A stretch of 34,955 nt of DNA, from NCBI GenBank assembly GCA_944332205.1, contig CALVJN010000015.1:1-34955 (forward strand). The letters are read 5' to 3'. The notes under the pieces are model-generated. The model saw only the letters and a list, made by a program, of their open reading frames with translations, searched no databases and was not told the origin of the DNA. Position numbers and translations under genes: made by a program. Positions within the stretch are counted from its first letter, which is position 1. Every line of letters begins with the position of its first letter. The DNA comes from an uncultured Bacilli bacterium (GTDB taxonomy: Bacteria > Bacillota_I > Bacilli_A > RF39 > UBA660). Shown here piece by piece: positions 8,261-15,987 of the stretch.

Positions 8261-8269
8261 GAGGTTAAT

Positions 8270-8584
8270 ATGAATTTGCAAGTTAAATATACAACTATTT
8301 CAGAAATAACTAAAATGTTAACTATAGAAAATGATGAATTAATCAGTATTATAAAAAATATGTTAACTACAGTTGAGAATTTAAATAATTATTGGCAAGG
8401 AGAAGATTATGTCAATTTTGCTAGTAATTTTAAAGCATATATTGATGATTTGAATATTACTATTAGTGAATTAAATTATTTATTTTCATTTATGAAAGAA
8501 GCTGCTAATAAATATTCAGATAACGATAAAAACTGGGAAATAACTATGAAAAAAATAGGAGCTGATAACGAATGGGTAATATAA
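8270..8584 (+). CDS. WXG100 family protein (EsxA-like)
   Basis: A 104-aa protein of standard WXG100 size with W42-Q43-G44 at the turn between two predicted helices. A C-terminal Y82-SDN-D86 matches the YxxxD/E general secretion motif of type VII secretion. Such proteins usually form helical hairpin dimers and are exported by an EssC-type ATPase, often as partners of larger substrates. AGGAGG (8259-8264) overlaps the stop of the preceding gene, so expression is coupled. The next gene starts 13 bases before this one stops. No EssC or other T7SS machinery gene is in the window. Confidence 0.8.
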   Translation: MNLQVKYTTISEITKMLTIENDELISIIKNMLTTVENLNNYWQGEDYVNFASNFKAYIDDLNITISELNYLFSFMKEAANKYSDNDKNWEITMKKIGADNEWVI

Positions 8585-8898
8585 TGAAAATAGATTCTGA
8601 AAATTTTGAAAATCTCTTAGCTACTTTAGAAAGTGACACAAGAAAAATTGAGGAAAAATTCAATAATATAAATAATTTGATGAATGAAGTTAATGATGAA
8701 ATATGGAGTGGAAAAACAGCAAATAAATTAAAAGAAAAGTACTTATCAATATATAATAAATTTCCAGAAATAACAGATCAATTAAACAATTATAATACTT
8801 TTTTAAAACATACTATTGAAAATTATAAAATGCTTGAACAAAATATAAATAAAAGCATAAACAATAATAATGAAAATTTAACTGTTACAGGAGATTAG
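8572..8898 (+). CDS. Second WXG100 family protein
   Basis: A 108-aa protein with W45-S46-G47 between two long amphipathic helices and Y85-KML-E89, again the YxxxE export pattern, near the end of the second helix. The Asn-rich tail is probably disordered. I kept the start at ATG 8572, overlapping the previous gene, because AGGAG at 8557-8561 is about 10 bases upstream; ATG 8584 is possible and would drop four residues. Two unlike WXG100 proteins encoded side by side often form a heterodimer, and here they sit directly before a putative effector, as with the small chaperone partners of LXG toxins. Pairing is inferred, not seen. Confidence 0.8.
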   Translation: MGNIMKIDSENFENLLATLESDTRKIEEKFNNINNLMNEVNDEIWSGKTANKLKEKYLSIYNKFPEITDQLNNYNTFLKHTIENYKMLEQNINKSINNNNENLTVTGD

Positions 8899-8902
8899 CG
8901 TT

Positions 8903-10075
8903 ATGGGAACATATTTTATTAATCCATATAAAAACTATTATGAAAAATTAAATACAAATACAAATATTATTAATGAGTGTAATAATTTGATTTCATCTGC
9001 TACAACATCTCAACAAATTATAGATAGCTTAAACAGCAAATTAGTAGATTCAAGGTGGAAAGAGCTTGGATATCAAGAATTGGTATCAAATTCTATACCA
9101 GGAATTTCTACAGAAATTCAAACAATAATGAATAATCTTACGGATGGATTGTTATCAGTATGTACTATTTCAATAAATGAATTATTGCCATTACTTATAA
9201 AATTAAAAGAAGAAGACGAAAAATTTGAAGGATTAAAATGTGATTTAGCAAACTTAAAAGCTCCAGAAAGATATGACAAAAAAGGAAATGAAACTCAGAG
9301 TTATAGAGACTATATTTCACAAGAATCAAGTCTTAAATCAGCAATTAATGATTCTGAAAAATTATGTATACAATATCAAAAAGAAATCGATAATATAGTA
9401 AATAACATCAAAAGTTTGGATAGTTCAATTCAAGAAACAAATACTTCAGCATATGCAACAACATCAACAAGTGGAATTTCAGTAGTTTCAACAAGTAATT
9501 TAGATAATTTAGTAAAAATCAATTATAACGGGATTAACTATAATGTTGTAAATACTAAAATACCAGTTGTTGAATATTCAGAATATGTTCAAAAAAACAG
9601 AATGTATCAAAATGCTGGAGCTTTAGGAGGACAATGCATGATTGCCTCACAAATCTATGCAAGAGATTTATTAAGAGGAACATATTCTTCAAAAGAAGAT
9701 TTTATTAATATGAAAGGTTCTCCAGCAACTAGAATAAACGAAAAAGTACGATCTCAAAGCAAAGATGAAGTTTTAAGCTATGTTTATAATGAAATTCAAG
9801 AAGGACATCCCGTAGTATTGCAAGTTACGCAAAAAAGATCGAACGAAGGATTAAGACATCTGGTTACTGTAGTAGGGTTTAAAGAAAATGTAACTAGCTA
9901 TAGTCAATTAACTTCAGAAAATATTTTAGTTCTTGATAATGTCGATGGTAAAATTCAAACTTTATCCGAAAGAAATCGTGAGCTTTATAATCAAGGAGGA
10001 AATGGTTACTATGCATTAGGGCCAACGGAAAATTTTCTAGCAAAAGAGGTTAATACTGTTACATATAATGCATAA
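8903..10075 (+). CDS. Putative T7SS effector: helical N-terminus plus papain/C39-like cysteine peptidase
   Basis: A 390-aa protein, last gene of the cassette. Residues 1-180 are mostly helical, with a WXG-like turn (W52 in SRWKELG) and a later long helical hairpin, resembling the N-terminal targeting region of LXG/WXG-type T7SS substrates. A Ser/Thr-rich linker (181-200) leads to a domain at about 205-390 with the order expected for a papain-fold or C39-like peptidase: Q244-C245 at a helix start (GGQCMIAS), H319 starting a strand (RHLVTVVGF), and an acidic/Asn site at 345-348 (LDNVDG). There is no Sec signal peptide. I infer an exported protease, either an antagonistic toxin or a surface-processing enzyme. 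No immunity-like gene follows: mutS comes next after a 163-base gap. The catalytic layout is seen; fold and function are inferred. Confidence 0.62.
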   Translation: MGTYFINPYKNYYEKLNTNTNIINECNNLISSATTSQQIIDSLNSKLVDSRWKELGYQELVSNSIPGISTEIQTIMNNLTDGLLSVCTISINELLPLLIKLKEEDEKFEGLKCDLANLKAPERYDKKGNETQSYRDYISQESSLKSAINDSEKLCIQYQKEIDNIVNNIKSLDSSIQETNTSAYATTSTSGISVVSTSNLDNLVKINYNGINYNVVNTKIPVVEYSEYVQKNRMYQNAGALGGQCMIASQIYARDLLRGTYSSKEDFINMKGSPATRINEKVRSQSKDEVLSYVYNEIQEGHPVVLQVTQKRSNEGLRHLVTVVGFKENVTSYSQLTSENILVLDNVDGKIQTLSERNRELYNQGGNGYYALGPTENFLAKEVNTVTYNA

Positions 10076-10212
10076 ATAAATTTTTATGTATAAATTAAAA
10101 CATAAATAGTAAAAAAACTTTTAATATAGTTTTATACTCATTATATTTATAGAAAATATAAAAGTTAATAAAATATAATGGCTTTAAGCTTTAATTTTTG
10201 CTAAAAAATTGT

Positions 10213-10218
10213 TATAAT
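10213..10218 (+). promoter_or_regulatory. Possible -10 element of mutS
   Basis: TATAAT lies 20 bases before the mutS start and its AGGTGG ribosome site. No clear -35 is present (TTTAAT at 17-base spacing). The rest of the 163-base gap before mutS holds only weak AT-rich hairpins, for example TTTATGT (10083-10089) with ACATAAA (10100-10106), lacking a proper T-run. Confidence 0.35.
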
Positions 10219-10238
10219 AACATTTAGCAGGTGGTAGT

Positions 10239-12785
10239 ATGAAACGTAGTGAAGTAGATAAGAGTAAAATAAGTCCAATGATGTTAAAATATCTAGAGAT
10301 AAAAGAAAAATATAATGATACGATAATATTTTATAGATTGGGAGACTTTTACGAAATGTTCTTTGAGGATGCAATTTTATGTTCTAGAGAATTAGAACTT
10401 ACTCTTACTGGCAGAAATGCCGGTTTAGATGAAAGAGTACCAATGTGTGGGATACCGCATCACTCATATTTATCTTATCTAGAAAAGTTGGTTGATAAGG
10501 GATATAAAGTAGCTATTTGTGAGCAATTAACCGATCCTAAAGAAACTAAAGGAATTGTTGAAAGAGATGTAATTCAAGTCGTTACCAAAGGAACAATAAT
10601 TGACAACACGCTTAGTGAAAAAGATAACAATTATATAGGCAATATTTATGATTTTGATTATTGTTACGGAATAAGTTATACTGATATAACGACAGGATAT
10701 TTTTATGTATTGATTATTGAACATGATACGAATAAATTGATTAAAGAAATTTGTAACAGAAATATTAAAGAAATTATAGTTAATGATAAGATTGACCGAG
10801 AAATAATTTCTATTTTTAAAGAAACATATCACATTTTAATCACTATTTCAGAATATTTATATACAGGTAATGAATATAAATACATTACTAGTAACATACA
10901 AGATATTAGAATGATTACGACAATAAATCATTTACTTTATTATATTTTAGACACTAAAAAGGGAGATATGTCCCATTTACAAAAAGCTGAGATTATAAAT
11001 TTAGATAAATTTTTATTATTTGACAGTCATACTAAAAGAAATTTGGAATTAATAGAAACATTAAGGCAGAAAGAAAGAACTTATTCACTTTTATGGCTAC
11101 TTGATAGAACTAAAACGGCTATGGGAAGTAGATTTTTAAAATATAGTATTGAAAATCCACTTACTAATATAAGTGAAATTACAAGAAGATATGATGCTGT
11201 GGAAACACTTCTAACTGAATTTATTTTAAAAAATGATTTACAAAATGCTTTAAATGAAGTATATGATTTAGAAAGATTATCAAGTAGAATTAGTTACGGT
11301 AATTTAAATGCAAGAGATTTATTGCAGTTAAAAAAATCACTAAAAGTTTTACCAATAATAAAAAAAATTCTAGAGGAAATAAAATTTTATAAAACAGTAG
11401 ATACCTTTGACGACTTATATGAATTATTAGAAGCTTCTATTTGTGATGATCCTCCATTTTCAATTAAAGAAGGTGGAATAATCAAAAATGGATATAATGC
11501 TGAATTAGATGAACTTAGAAGTATACGAAGTGGTTCTAAAGATTTTATACTTAAAATAGAACAAGAAGAAAGGGAAAAAACTGGAATAAAAAATTTAAAA
11601 CTAGGCTTTAATAAAGTATTTGGATATTATATAGAAGTAAGTAAAAGCAATATTCCCCTAATAAAAGAAGAATTTAACTATGAGAGAAAGCAAACTTTAG
11701 CAAATTGTGAAAGATTCATTACACCACTCTTAAAAGAAAAAGAAAATATAATTTTGGGTGCCGAAGAAAAAATTATAAATCTTGAATATAAAATATTTAT
11801 GGATATAAGGGAAAAAGTCAAAGCATATATTAGCGATATACAAAATACTTCAAAGGTTATAGCTTTAATTGATATGCTTGTTGCATTTGCAACTGTAAGT
11901 GAAGAAAATAACTATATAAGGCCAATAATTTCAAAAGAAAAGAAAATTGATATAAGAGAAGCAAGACATCCAGTTGTTGAAAAAGTTATAAAAAATAATT
12001 TTGTTCCTAATGATATTATTATGAACAATGGAGTAGATATCTTACTTATAACAGGACCAAATATGGCTGGTAAATCCACTTATATGAGAACATTAGCAAT
12101 AATTATTATAATGTCACAAATTGGATCATTTGTACCAGCTAAAAGTTGTACAATTTCCATTTTTGATAAAATTTTTACAAGAATAGGGGCTAGTGATGAT
12201 TTAGTAAGTGGTGATTCTACATTTATGGTAGAAATGAAAGAAGCTAATAATGCAATCAGTGAAGCAACACCTAATAGTTTAATCTTATTTGATGAATTAG
12301 GTAGAGGCACTGCAACTTATGATGGTATGAGTTTAGCTCAATCAATATTAGAATATATTCATAATAAAATAAAAGCTAAAACACTCTTTTCCACACATTA
12401 TCATGAATTAACATCCTTATCTGCAGACTTAAAGAGATTAAGAAATGTACATGTTAGTGCAGTTGAAGAAAAAGGTAAAATTACATTTTTACACAAAGTA
12501 AAAATGGGATCAATTGACAAAAGTTATGGAATACATGTTGCGTCATTAGCACAATTGCCTAAAGAAGTAATAGAAAGAGCAAATGAAATATTAGAAATGT
12601 ATGAGACAAAAAATAAAAAAGAAAAGCCATACAAGCAAATAGAACTTTTCACAGAAAATGAAGAAACTAATGATAACAAAGACTTTATTATTGAAAAAAT
12701 AAATAAAATAAATCCACTTGAAATCACACCAATACAAGCAATTAATATTCTTTATGAATTAAAGCAACAACTCAATAAAAATTGA
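10239..12785 (+). CDS. mutS: DNA mismatch repair protein MutS
   Basis: MutS recognises mispairs and small loops and recruits MutL. The 848-aa length is normal for MutS1. The N-terminal mismatch-binding motif F37-Y38-E39 (LGDFYEMF) marks it as MutS1 rather than the recombination-suppressing MutS2. The connector and lever domains follow, then the ATPase: Walker A GPNMAGKST at about 605-613, the signature ST(F)MVEM region near 663-668, Walker B LILFDELGRGT at about 682-692, and the FSTHYHE motif near 715. The C-terminal tail resembles the dimer/clamp-contact region of Firmicute MutS. The ribosome site AGGTGGTAGT precedes the ATG. The gene is followed by cvpA and a thioredoxin; its partner mutL is 5.4 kb downstream. 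Confidence 0.98.
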   Translation: MKRSEVDKSKISPMMLKYLEIKEKYNDTIIFYRLGDFYEMFFEDAILCSRELELTLTGRNAGLDERVPMCGIPHHSYLSYLEKLVDKGYKVAICEQLTDPKETKGIVERDVIQVVTKGTIIDNTLSEKDNNYIGNIYDFDYCYGISYTDITTGYFYVLIIEHDTNKLIKEICNRNIKEIIVNDKIDREIISIFKETYHILITISEYLYTGNEYKYITSNIQDIRMITTINHLLYYILDTKKGDMSHLQKAEIINLDKFLLFDSHTKRNLELIETLRQKERTYSLLWLLDRTKTAMGSRFLKYSIENPLTNISEITRRYDAVETLLTEFILKNDLQNALNEVYDLERLSSRISYGNLNARDLLQLKKSLKVLPIIKKILEEIKFYKTVDTFDDLYELLEASICDDPPFSIKEGGIIKNGYNAELDELRSIRSGSKDFILKIEQEEREKTGIKNLKLGFNKVFGYYIEVSKSNIPLIKEEFNYERKQTLANCERFITPLLKEKENIILGAEEKIINLEYKIFMDIREKVKAYISDIQNTSKVIALIDMLVAFATVSEENNYIRPIISKEKKIDIREARHPVVEKVIKNNFVPNDIIMNNGVDILLITGPNMAGKSTYMRTLAIIIIMSQIGSFVPAKSCTISIFDKIFTRIGASDDLVSGDSTFMVEMKEANNAISEATPNSLILFDELGRGTATYDGMSLAQSILEYIHNKIKAKTLFSTHYHELTSLSADLKRLRNVHVSAVEEKGKITFLHKVKMGSIDKSYGIHVASLAQLPKEVIERANEILEMYETKNKKEKPYKQIELFTENEETNDNKDFIIEKINKINPLEITPIQAINILYELKQQLNKN

Positions 12786-12833
12786 CTAATATTATCAAAT
12801 AAAATATAATAATATTATAGTAGGAGTTAGTTT

Positions 12834-13544
12834 ATGAATATAATTGATATAGTAATTATTTTGTTTATATTACTCATTGGTGTAATAGGATGGCACAATG
12901 GTGTCATAAAAACAACTGTAGCAGCTATTGGAATTTTGATTGTGTTTGTTTTATCATTTTATTTGAAAAACCCAATAGCGGAATGGATGAGTTTAAATTT
13001 ACCATTTTTTAACTTTTGGGGAGATTTTAAAAATGTAACCATTCTTAATGTTGTCATCTATCAATTATTGTCCTTTATTATTGTTTTTTCTATTTTAATG
13101 ATATTTTATAATATTATAGTTAAATTATCTAGTTTTATTGAAAAATTACTTAAATGTACAATTATTTTAGGAATACCTTCTAAAATATTGGGATTTATAG
13201 TAGGTGTAATTGAAGGGCAAATCATCATAGCAGTGATTCTGATTTTCTTGTCTCTACCAATATTTGGAATAGACTTAGTCCATAAATCAAAGCTGAAAGG
13301 CTTTATATTAGAATCAACACCAATTGTAGGTAATTTGTCTAAAAACACTTCTATTGCAACAAATGAAATAATGGAACTTAGAAATAAATTTAGCAGTGAT
13401 TCAACAAAAGATGAATTCAATAAGAATTGTCTTGATATAATGTTGAAATATAACATTATTGAAGTGGATTATGCTACTAAATTGTTAAATTCTGGAAAAT
13501 TAAAAATTGATAATTATGAAAAAATTTTAAATAAATACAGATAA
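12834..13544 (+). CDS. cvpA: CvpA family membrane protein
   Basis: A 236-aa inner-membrane protein with about four hydrophobic segments (roughly 3-23, 25-45, 70-95, 120-145), starting with the characteristic NIIDIVIILFILLIGVIGWHNG pattern of CvpA proteins (a helix followed by a Gly-rich turn). CvpA was named for colicin V production in E. coli; its general role in Firmicutes is unclear. The C-terminal 75 residues are soluble and charged. TAGGAG before the ATG supports the start. It follows mutS by 48 bases and precedes a thioredoxin by 25, so it is probably cotranscribed. In Bacillus, cvpA sits near mutSB and trxA, a related arrangement. Confidence 0.85.
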   Translation: MNIIDIVIILFILLIGVIGWHNGVIKTTVAAIGILIVFVLSFYLKNPIAEWMSLNLPFFNFWGDFKNVTILNVVIYQLLSFIIVFSILMIFYNIIVKLSSFIEKLLKCTIILGIPSKILGFIVGVIEGQIIIAVILIFLSLPIFGIDLVHKSKLKGFILESTPIVGNLSKNTSIATNEIMELRNKFSSDSTKDEFNKNCLDIMLKYNIIEVDYATKLLNSGKLKIDNYEKILNKYR

Positions 13545-13569
13545 TAAAAAAGAAAGGATAATAATAAAT

Positions 13570-13869
13570 ATGATAACTTATTTAAAAAATGAAAATGTAA
13601 AAGATTTAATTAAAGATAAAAAAGTAATAATTGATTTCTATGCTGATTGGTGTATGCCTTGTAATATGTTAGGAGAAAATTTAGAAGAGCTTATTGAAGA
13701 AGACAAAACTATAAATATAGTTAAAGTAAATGTTGATCAACATCCCGATTTAGCTAGAGAATATGGCGTAATGTCAATACCATTATTATGTCTTTACAAT
13801 AATAATAAACTAGAAAAAAAACATGTTGGCTTTATGGAAAAAGAAGATATAATAGAGTGGCTTAAATAA
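13570..13869 (+). CDS. trxA: Thioredoxin family protein
   Basis: A 99-aa single-domain thioredoxin. The redox site is W27-C28-M29-P30-C31, preceded by the buried acidic strand (IDFYADW), and the cis-proline opposite the active site is P71 (VMSIP). Length and fold order match cytoplasmic thioredoxins that reduce disulfides in ribonucleotide reductase and other proteins. The dipeptide inside the motif is Met-Pro instead of the near-universal Gly-Pro, which should alter redox potential or partner choice. AGAAAGGATAA precedes the ATG and a strong terminator follows, so this closes the mutS-cvpA-trx unit. No thioredoxin reductase is nearby. Confidence 0.92.
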   Translation: MITYLKNENVKDLIKDKKVIIDFYADWCMPCNMLGENLEELIEEDKTINIVKVNVDQHPDLAREYGVMSIPLLCLYNNNKLEKKHVGFMEKEDIIEWLK

Positions 13870-13901
13870 TGTTTTTCAATAATATTAATAAATAATGTAT
13901 G

Positions 13902-13935
13902 CGAGTAGTATTTTAAATATCTACTCGTATTTTTA
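13902..13935 (+). terminator. Intrinsic terminator after thioredoxin
   Basis: CGAGTAG (13902-13908), a 12-base AT loop, CTACTCG (13921-13927), then TATTTTTA. It ends the mutS-cvpA-thioredoxin transcript. Confidence 0.85.
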
Positions 13936-14005
13936 TTTAAAATAAAAGATTTGTTGAAAAGTGTAAAGCAATTTTATTTAAAATGTTGATGATAAAAATA
14001 AAAAC

Positions 14006-14035
14006 TTGACTTTTAATAGTAAAATGTGATATAAT
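14006..14035 (+). promoter_or_regulatory. Strong promoter of the kinase-like gene
   Basis: TTGACT (14006-14011), an 18-base spacer, and TATAAT (14030-14035) with an upstream TG (TGATATAAT, extended -10). Transcription should start near 14042, giving a leader of about 50 bases before the AGGTGA site. Confidence 0.75.
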
Positions 14036-14090
14036 TAGCATCTTGTTTAGCAACGTAGCATAAATTATAAAAATATTGTAGGTGATATTT

Positions 14091-14996
14091 ATGAAAATTT
14101 CAAATTTTAATCCGTCTATTTTAAATTGTGCAAAAAAATTAACAGATGGGAAGAATCCTTATACAGAAGTATATTTGTTAGAAAATAATAGAGTTTTTAA
14201 ACTTTTAAAAACTCCATTTTTTAGAAATAATGCTGAATATAATCATTATTGTCGTTTTAAAGATGATTTTAAATCTAAATTAGGAATAGCTGACCAATTA
14301 AGTTCTACCCCTTTTTTAGTATTACCAGAAGAAATGTCAATTGATAAAAAGGATAATATAAGAGGATTTAGTTATGATTATGTAGATATTCCAGATTTAT
14401 CTTCTTTTTTTACTCCAGAACGCAGTACTGAAAGTATAACAGAGTTCTACATAGCATTATCTAAAGTTGTAAAAGAATTATATAAAGATGGTGTTATAGC
14501 TCCAGATTTAATTAATATAGGAAATATTTTGTATGATGAGGATAGCAAAAAAATTCAATTGATAGATTATGAGGGACTTCAAATTAAAAATATACATGCT
14601 TCAGCAATTAGTCAAATATTAATGTCTCCAAGAAATTTTGTATTATCTCGAAGTAAATATAAAGATAATAATGGTTTATATACAGAAGAATTAAATACAA
14701 TGTCTCTACTTATTGGGTATTTTTATTGTATTTTGGGAGTCAATATAGCTGGGTTACCAGTTTTCCAAGATCTGATACATGATGAGTATCGTGGTCAAAT
14801 TAGCCATGAGAGTGAAAGAGAAATACATGATATTTTTAACGATTTAGGATTATATGATGAAGAAATAATTGAAGGTTATACAAATTTATTTTTACCAAGC
14901 AAAGAAAATCCAGAACCATTACCACTTATAAAGAAAATAGCTAAAGAATATGAAGTTACTAGAGATAGTGAAAAAAGAAGATTAAAGAAAAGATAA
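14091..14996 (+). CDS. Kinase-fold protein (protein kinase / phosphotransferase-like)
   Basis: The start is set at ATG 14091 because TAGGTGA lies seven bases upstream; the in-frame GTG at 14082 is part of that ribosome site. The 301-aa protein reads like a compact kinase fold: an N-lobe strand pair with a candidate ATP-binding lysine (RVFKLLK, K37), a hinge-like region near 95-102, a catalytic-loop-like APDLINIGNIL with D139 and N145, and a metal-binding D159 in LIDYEG in place of DFG. The loop has one extra residue compared with the standard D-x4-N spacing, and the His of HRD is Ala. Together these suggest an atypical kinase or pseudokinase. No substrate is evident. The C-terminal tail is strongly basic. 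It is monocistronic, convergent with yigZ. Confidence 0.5.
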   Translation: MKISNFNPSILNCAKKLTDGKNPYTEVYLLENNRVFKLLKTPFFRNNAEYNHYCRFKDDFKSKLGIADQLSSTPFLVLPEEMSIDKKDNIRGFSYDYVDIPDLSSFFTPERSTESITEFYIALSKVVKELYKDGVIAPDLINIGNILYDEDSKKIQLIDYEGLQIKNIHASAISQILMSPRNFVLSRSKYKDNNGLYTEELNTMSLLIGYFYCILGVNIAGLPVFQDLIHDEYRGQISHESEREIHDIFNDLGLYDEEIIEGYTNLFLPSKENPEPLPLIKKIAKEYEVTRDSEKRRLKKR

Positions 14997-15007
14997 AAAA
15001 CAAATTA

Positions 15008-15583
15008 TTATTTTTCAATTTTTTCTTGTTCAATGTTGATTATTTTATATTTTTCACATAGTAACTCTTTTTGTTTATTATTGCATTTTATTGTATAGTT
15101 AACAAATTCATCATATGATTTATCGTAGTTACAATCTAAATTTTTTTCTAATTCTTTTTGTTGACTGTAAGGAATACTTATTTTTATTACATATCCATCA
15201 ATTAACTCAACTAATTTATCTTTGTTTAAATTTAATGCATCGGAAGCAGATTTTCTGTATGCTCTAATTAAACCGCCTGAACCTAATTTAATTCCTCCAA
15301 AATATCGTATTACAACGCACAAAACATAATTAAGTTTAAATCTATCTAATACTTCCATAATTGGAATTCCAGCAGTTCCTTTAGGCTCTCCGTCATCAGA
15401 TGATTTTTTATAATTGTTAATTATATAAGCGTAACAATAATGTGTTGCATACTTATAATTATCTTTAATTTCTTTTAAATTGTCTTTAAGTTCATTAATA
15501 CTTTTTATCTTAATTAATTTTGTTATAAATATTGATTTATTAATTATAATTTTATTTTCAATATTTTCTCTAATAGTAAACAT
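15008..15583 (-). CDS. yigZ: YigZ/YvyE family protein (IMPACT, UPF0029)
   Basis: A 191-aa protein with the diagnostic IMPACT motifs: SSDDGEPKGTAG at about 60-71 and RYFGGIKLGSGGLIRAY at about 92-108. The C-terminal 60 residues form the shorter second domain typical of YigZ/YvyE. The bacterial proteins have no settled biochemical role; the eukaryotic relative IMPACT regulates the Gcn2 pathway. The minus-strand ribosome site GGTGATATGA precedes the ATG. It ends 12 bases from the end of the kinase-like gene, and I see no clear hairpin between them. Confidence 0.92.
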   Translation of the reverse strand: MFTIRENIENKIIINKSIFITKLIKIKSINELKDNLKEIKDNYKYATHYCYAYIINNYKKSSDDGEPKGTAGIPIMEVLDRFKLNYVLCVVIRYFGGIKLGSGGLIRAYRKSASDALNLNKDKLVELIDGYVIKISIPYSQQKELEKNLDCNYDKSYDEFVNYTIKCNNKQKELLCEKYKIINIEQEKIEK

Positions 15584-15664
15584 TCATATCACCAATTAAA
15601 TTATATATAATTTTAACAAAATAGTATATAAAATATATAGTATATAATAAAAAAAGGATGACTA

Positions 15665-15814
15665 ATGAATAATATATTAAATAATAATTAAATAATAATT
15701 TAATAGTATTACCTTAACAATGATAATATGTCAAAAGTTGCTAAAAATATAAAACAATTAAAAATTATAATTGAATTAGATATTGTAAATAAATTAGAAC
15801 TTATAGTGTTATGA
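15665..15814 (+). pseudogene. Possible decayed small gene in a 404-base gap
   Basis: The gap between yigZ and uvrC (15584-15987) holds no intact gene. At 15640-15667 there is TATAAT, then AAAGGATGACTA, then ATG, which looks like a real promoter and ribosome site, but the frame stops after eight codons (MNNILNNN). The same frame reopens at ATG 15728 for 28 codons of plausible, charged coding sequence (it begins MSKVAKNIKQLK) to a TGA at 15814, with further in-frame stops beyond. This is the pattern of a small gene broken by point mutations. It may also be chance in AT-rich DNA. Confidence 0.28.
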
Positions 15815-15966
15815 ATTAAAAGTACAATAATATACATACAGTAATATCAAAGCTTTATAGTAATAGTATAGAAGATAGTTATAATTAAAATAAAATTTTA
15901 CAAAAAGTATTAAATTATAAAAAAATAAAACGTTTTTTAATGTTTTTGTTTTTTTCTTTTTTTTGT

Positions 15967-15972
15967 TATAAT
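15967..15972 (+). promoter_or_regulatory. Possible -10 element of uvrC
   Basis: TATAAT lies 16 bases before ATG 15988, after a long T-rich tract (15934-15965). It overlaps the apparent N-terminal extension of uvrC that would arise from an earlier start, which argues for the later start. No good -35 is seen. Confidence 0.4.
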
Positions 15973-15987
15973 TTAAATGGTGATTTT

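Noticed and set aside
12788-12817. AT-only hairpin TAATATTAT/ATAATATTA between mutS and cvpA as a terminator
   Set aside because: No G or C in the stem and no T-run after it; the genes are probably cotranscribed.
13106-13456. 116-aa minus-strand frame in cvpA
   Set aside because: Shadow of cvpA; the plus strand has a ribosome site, family match and operon context.
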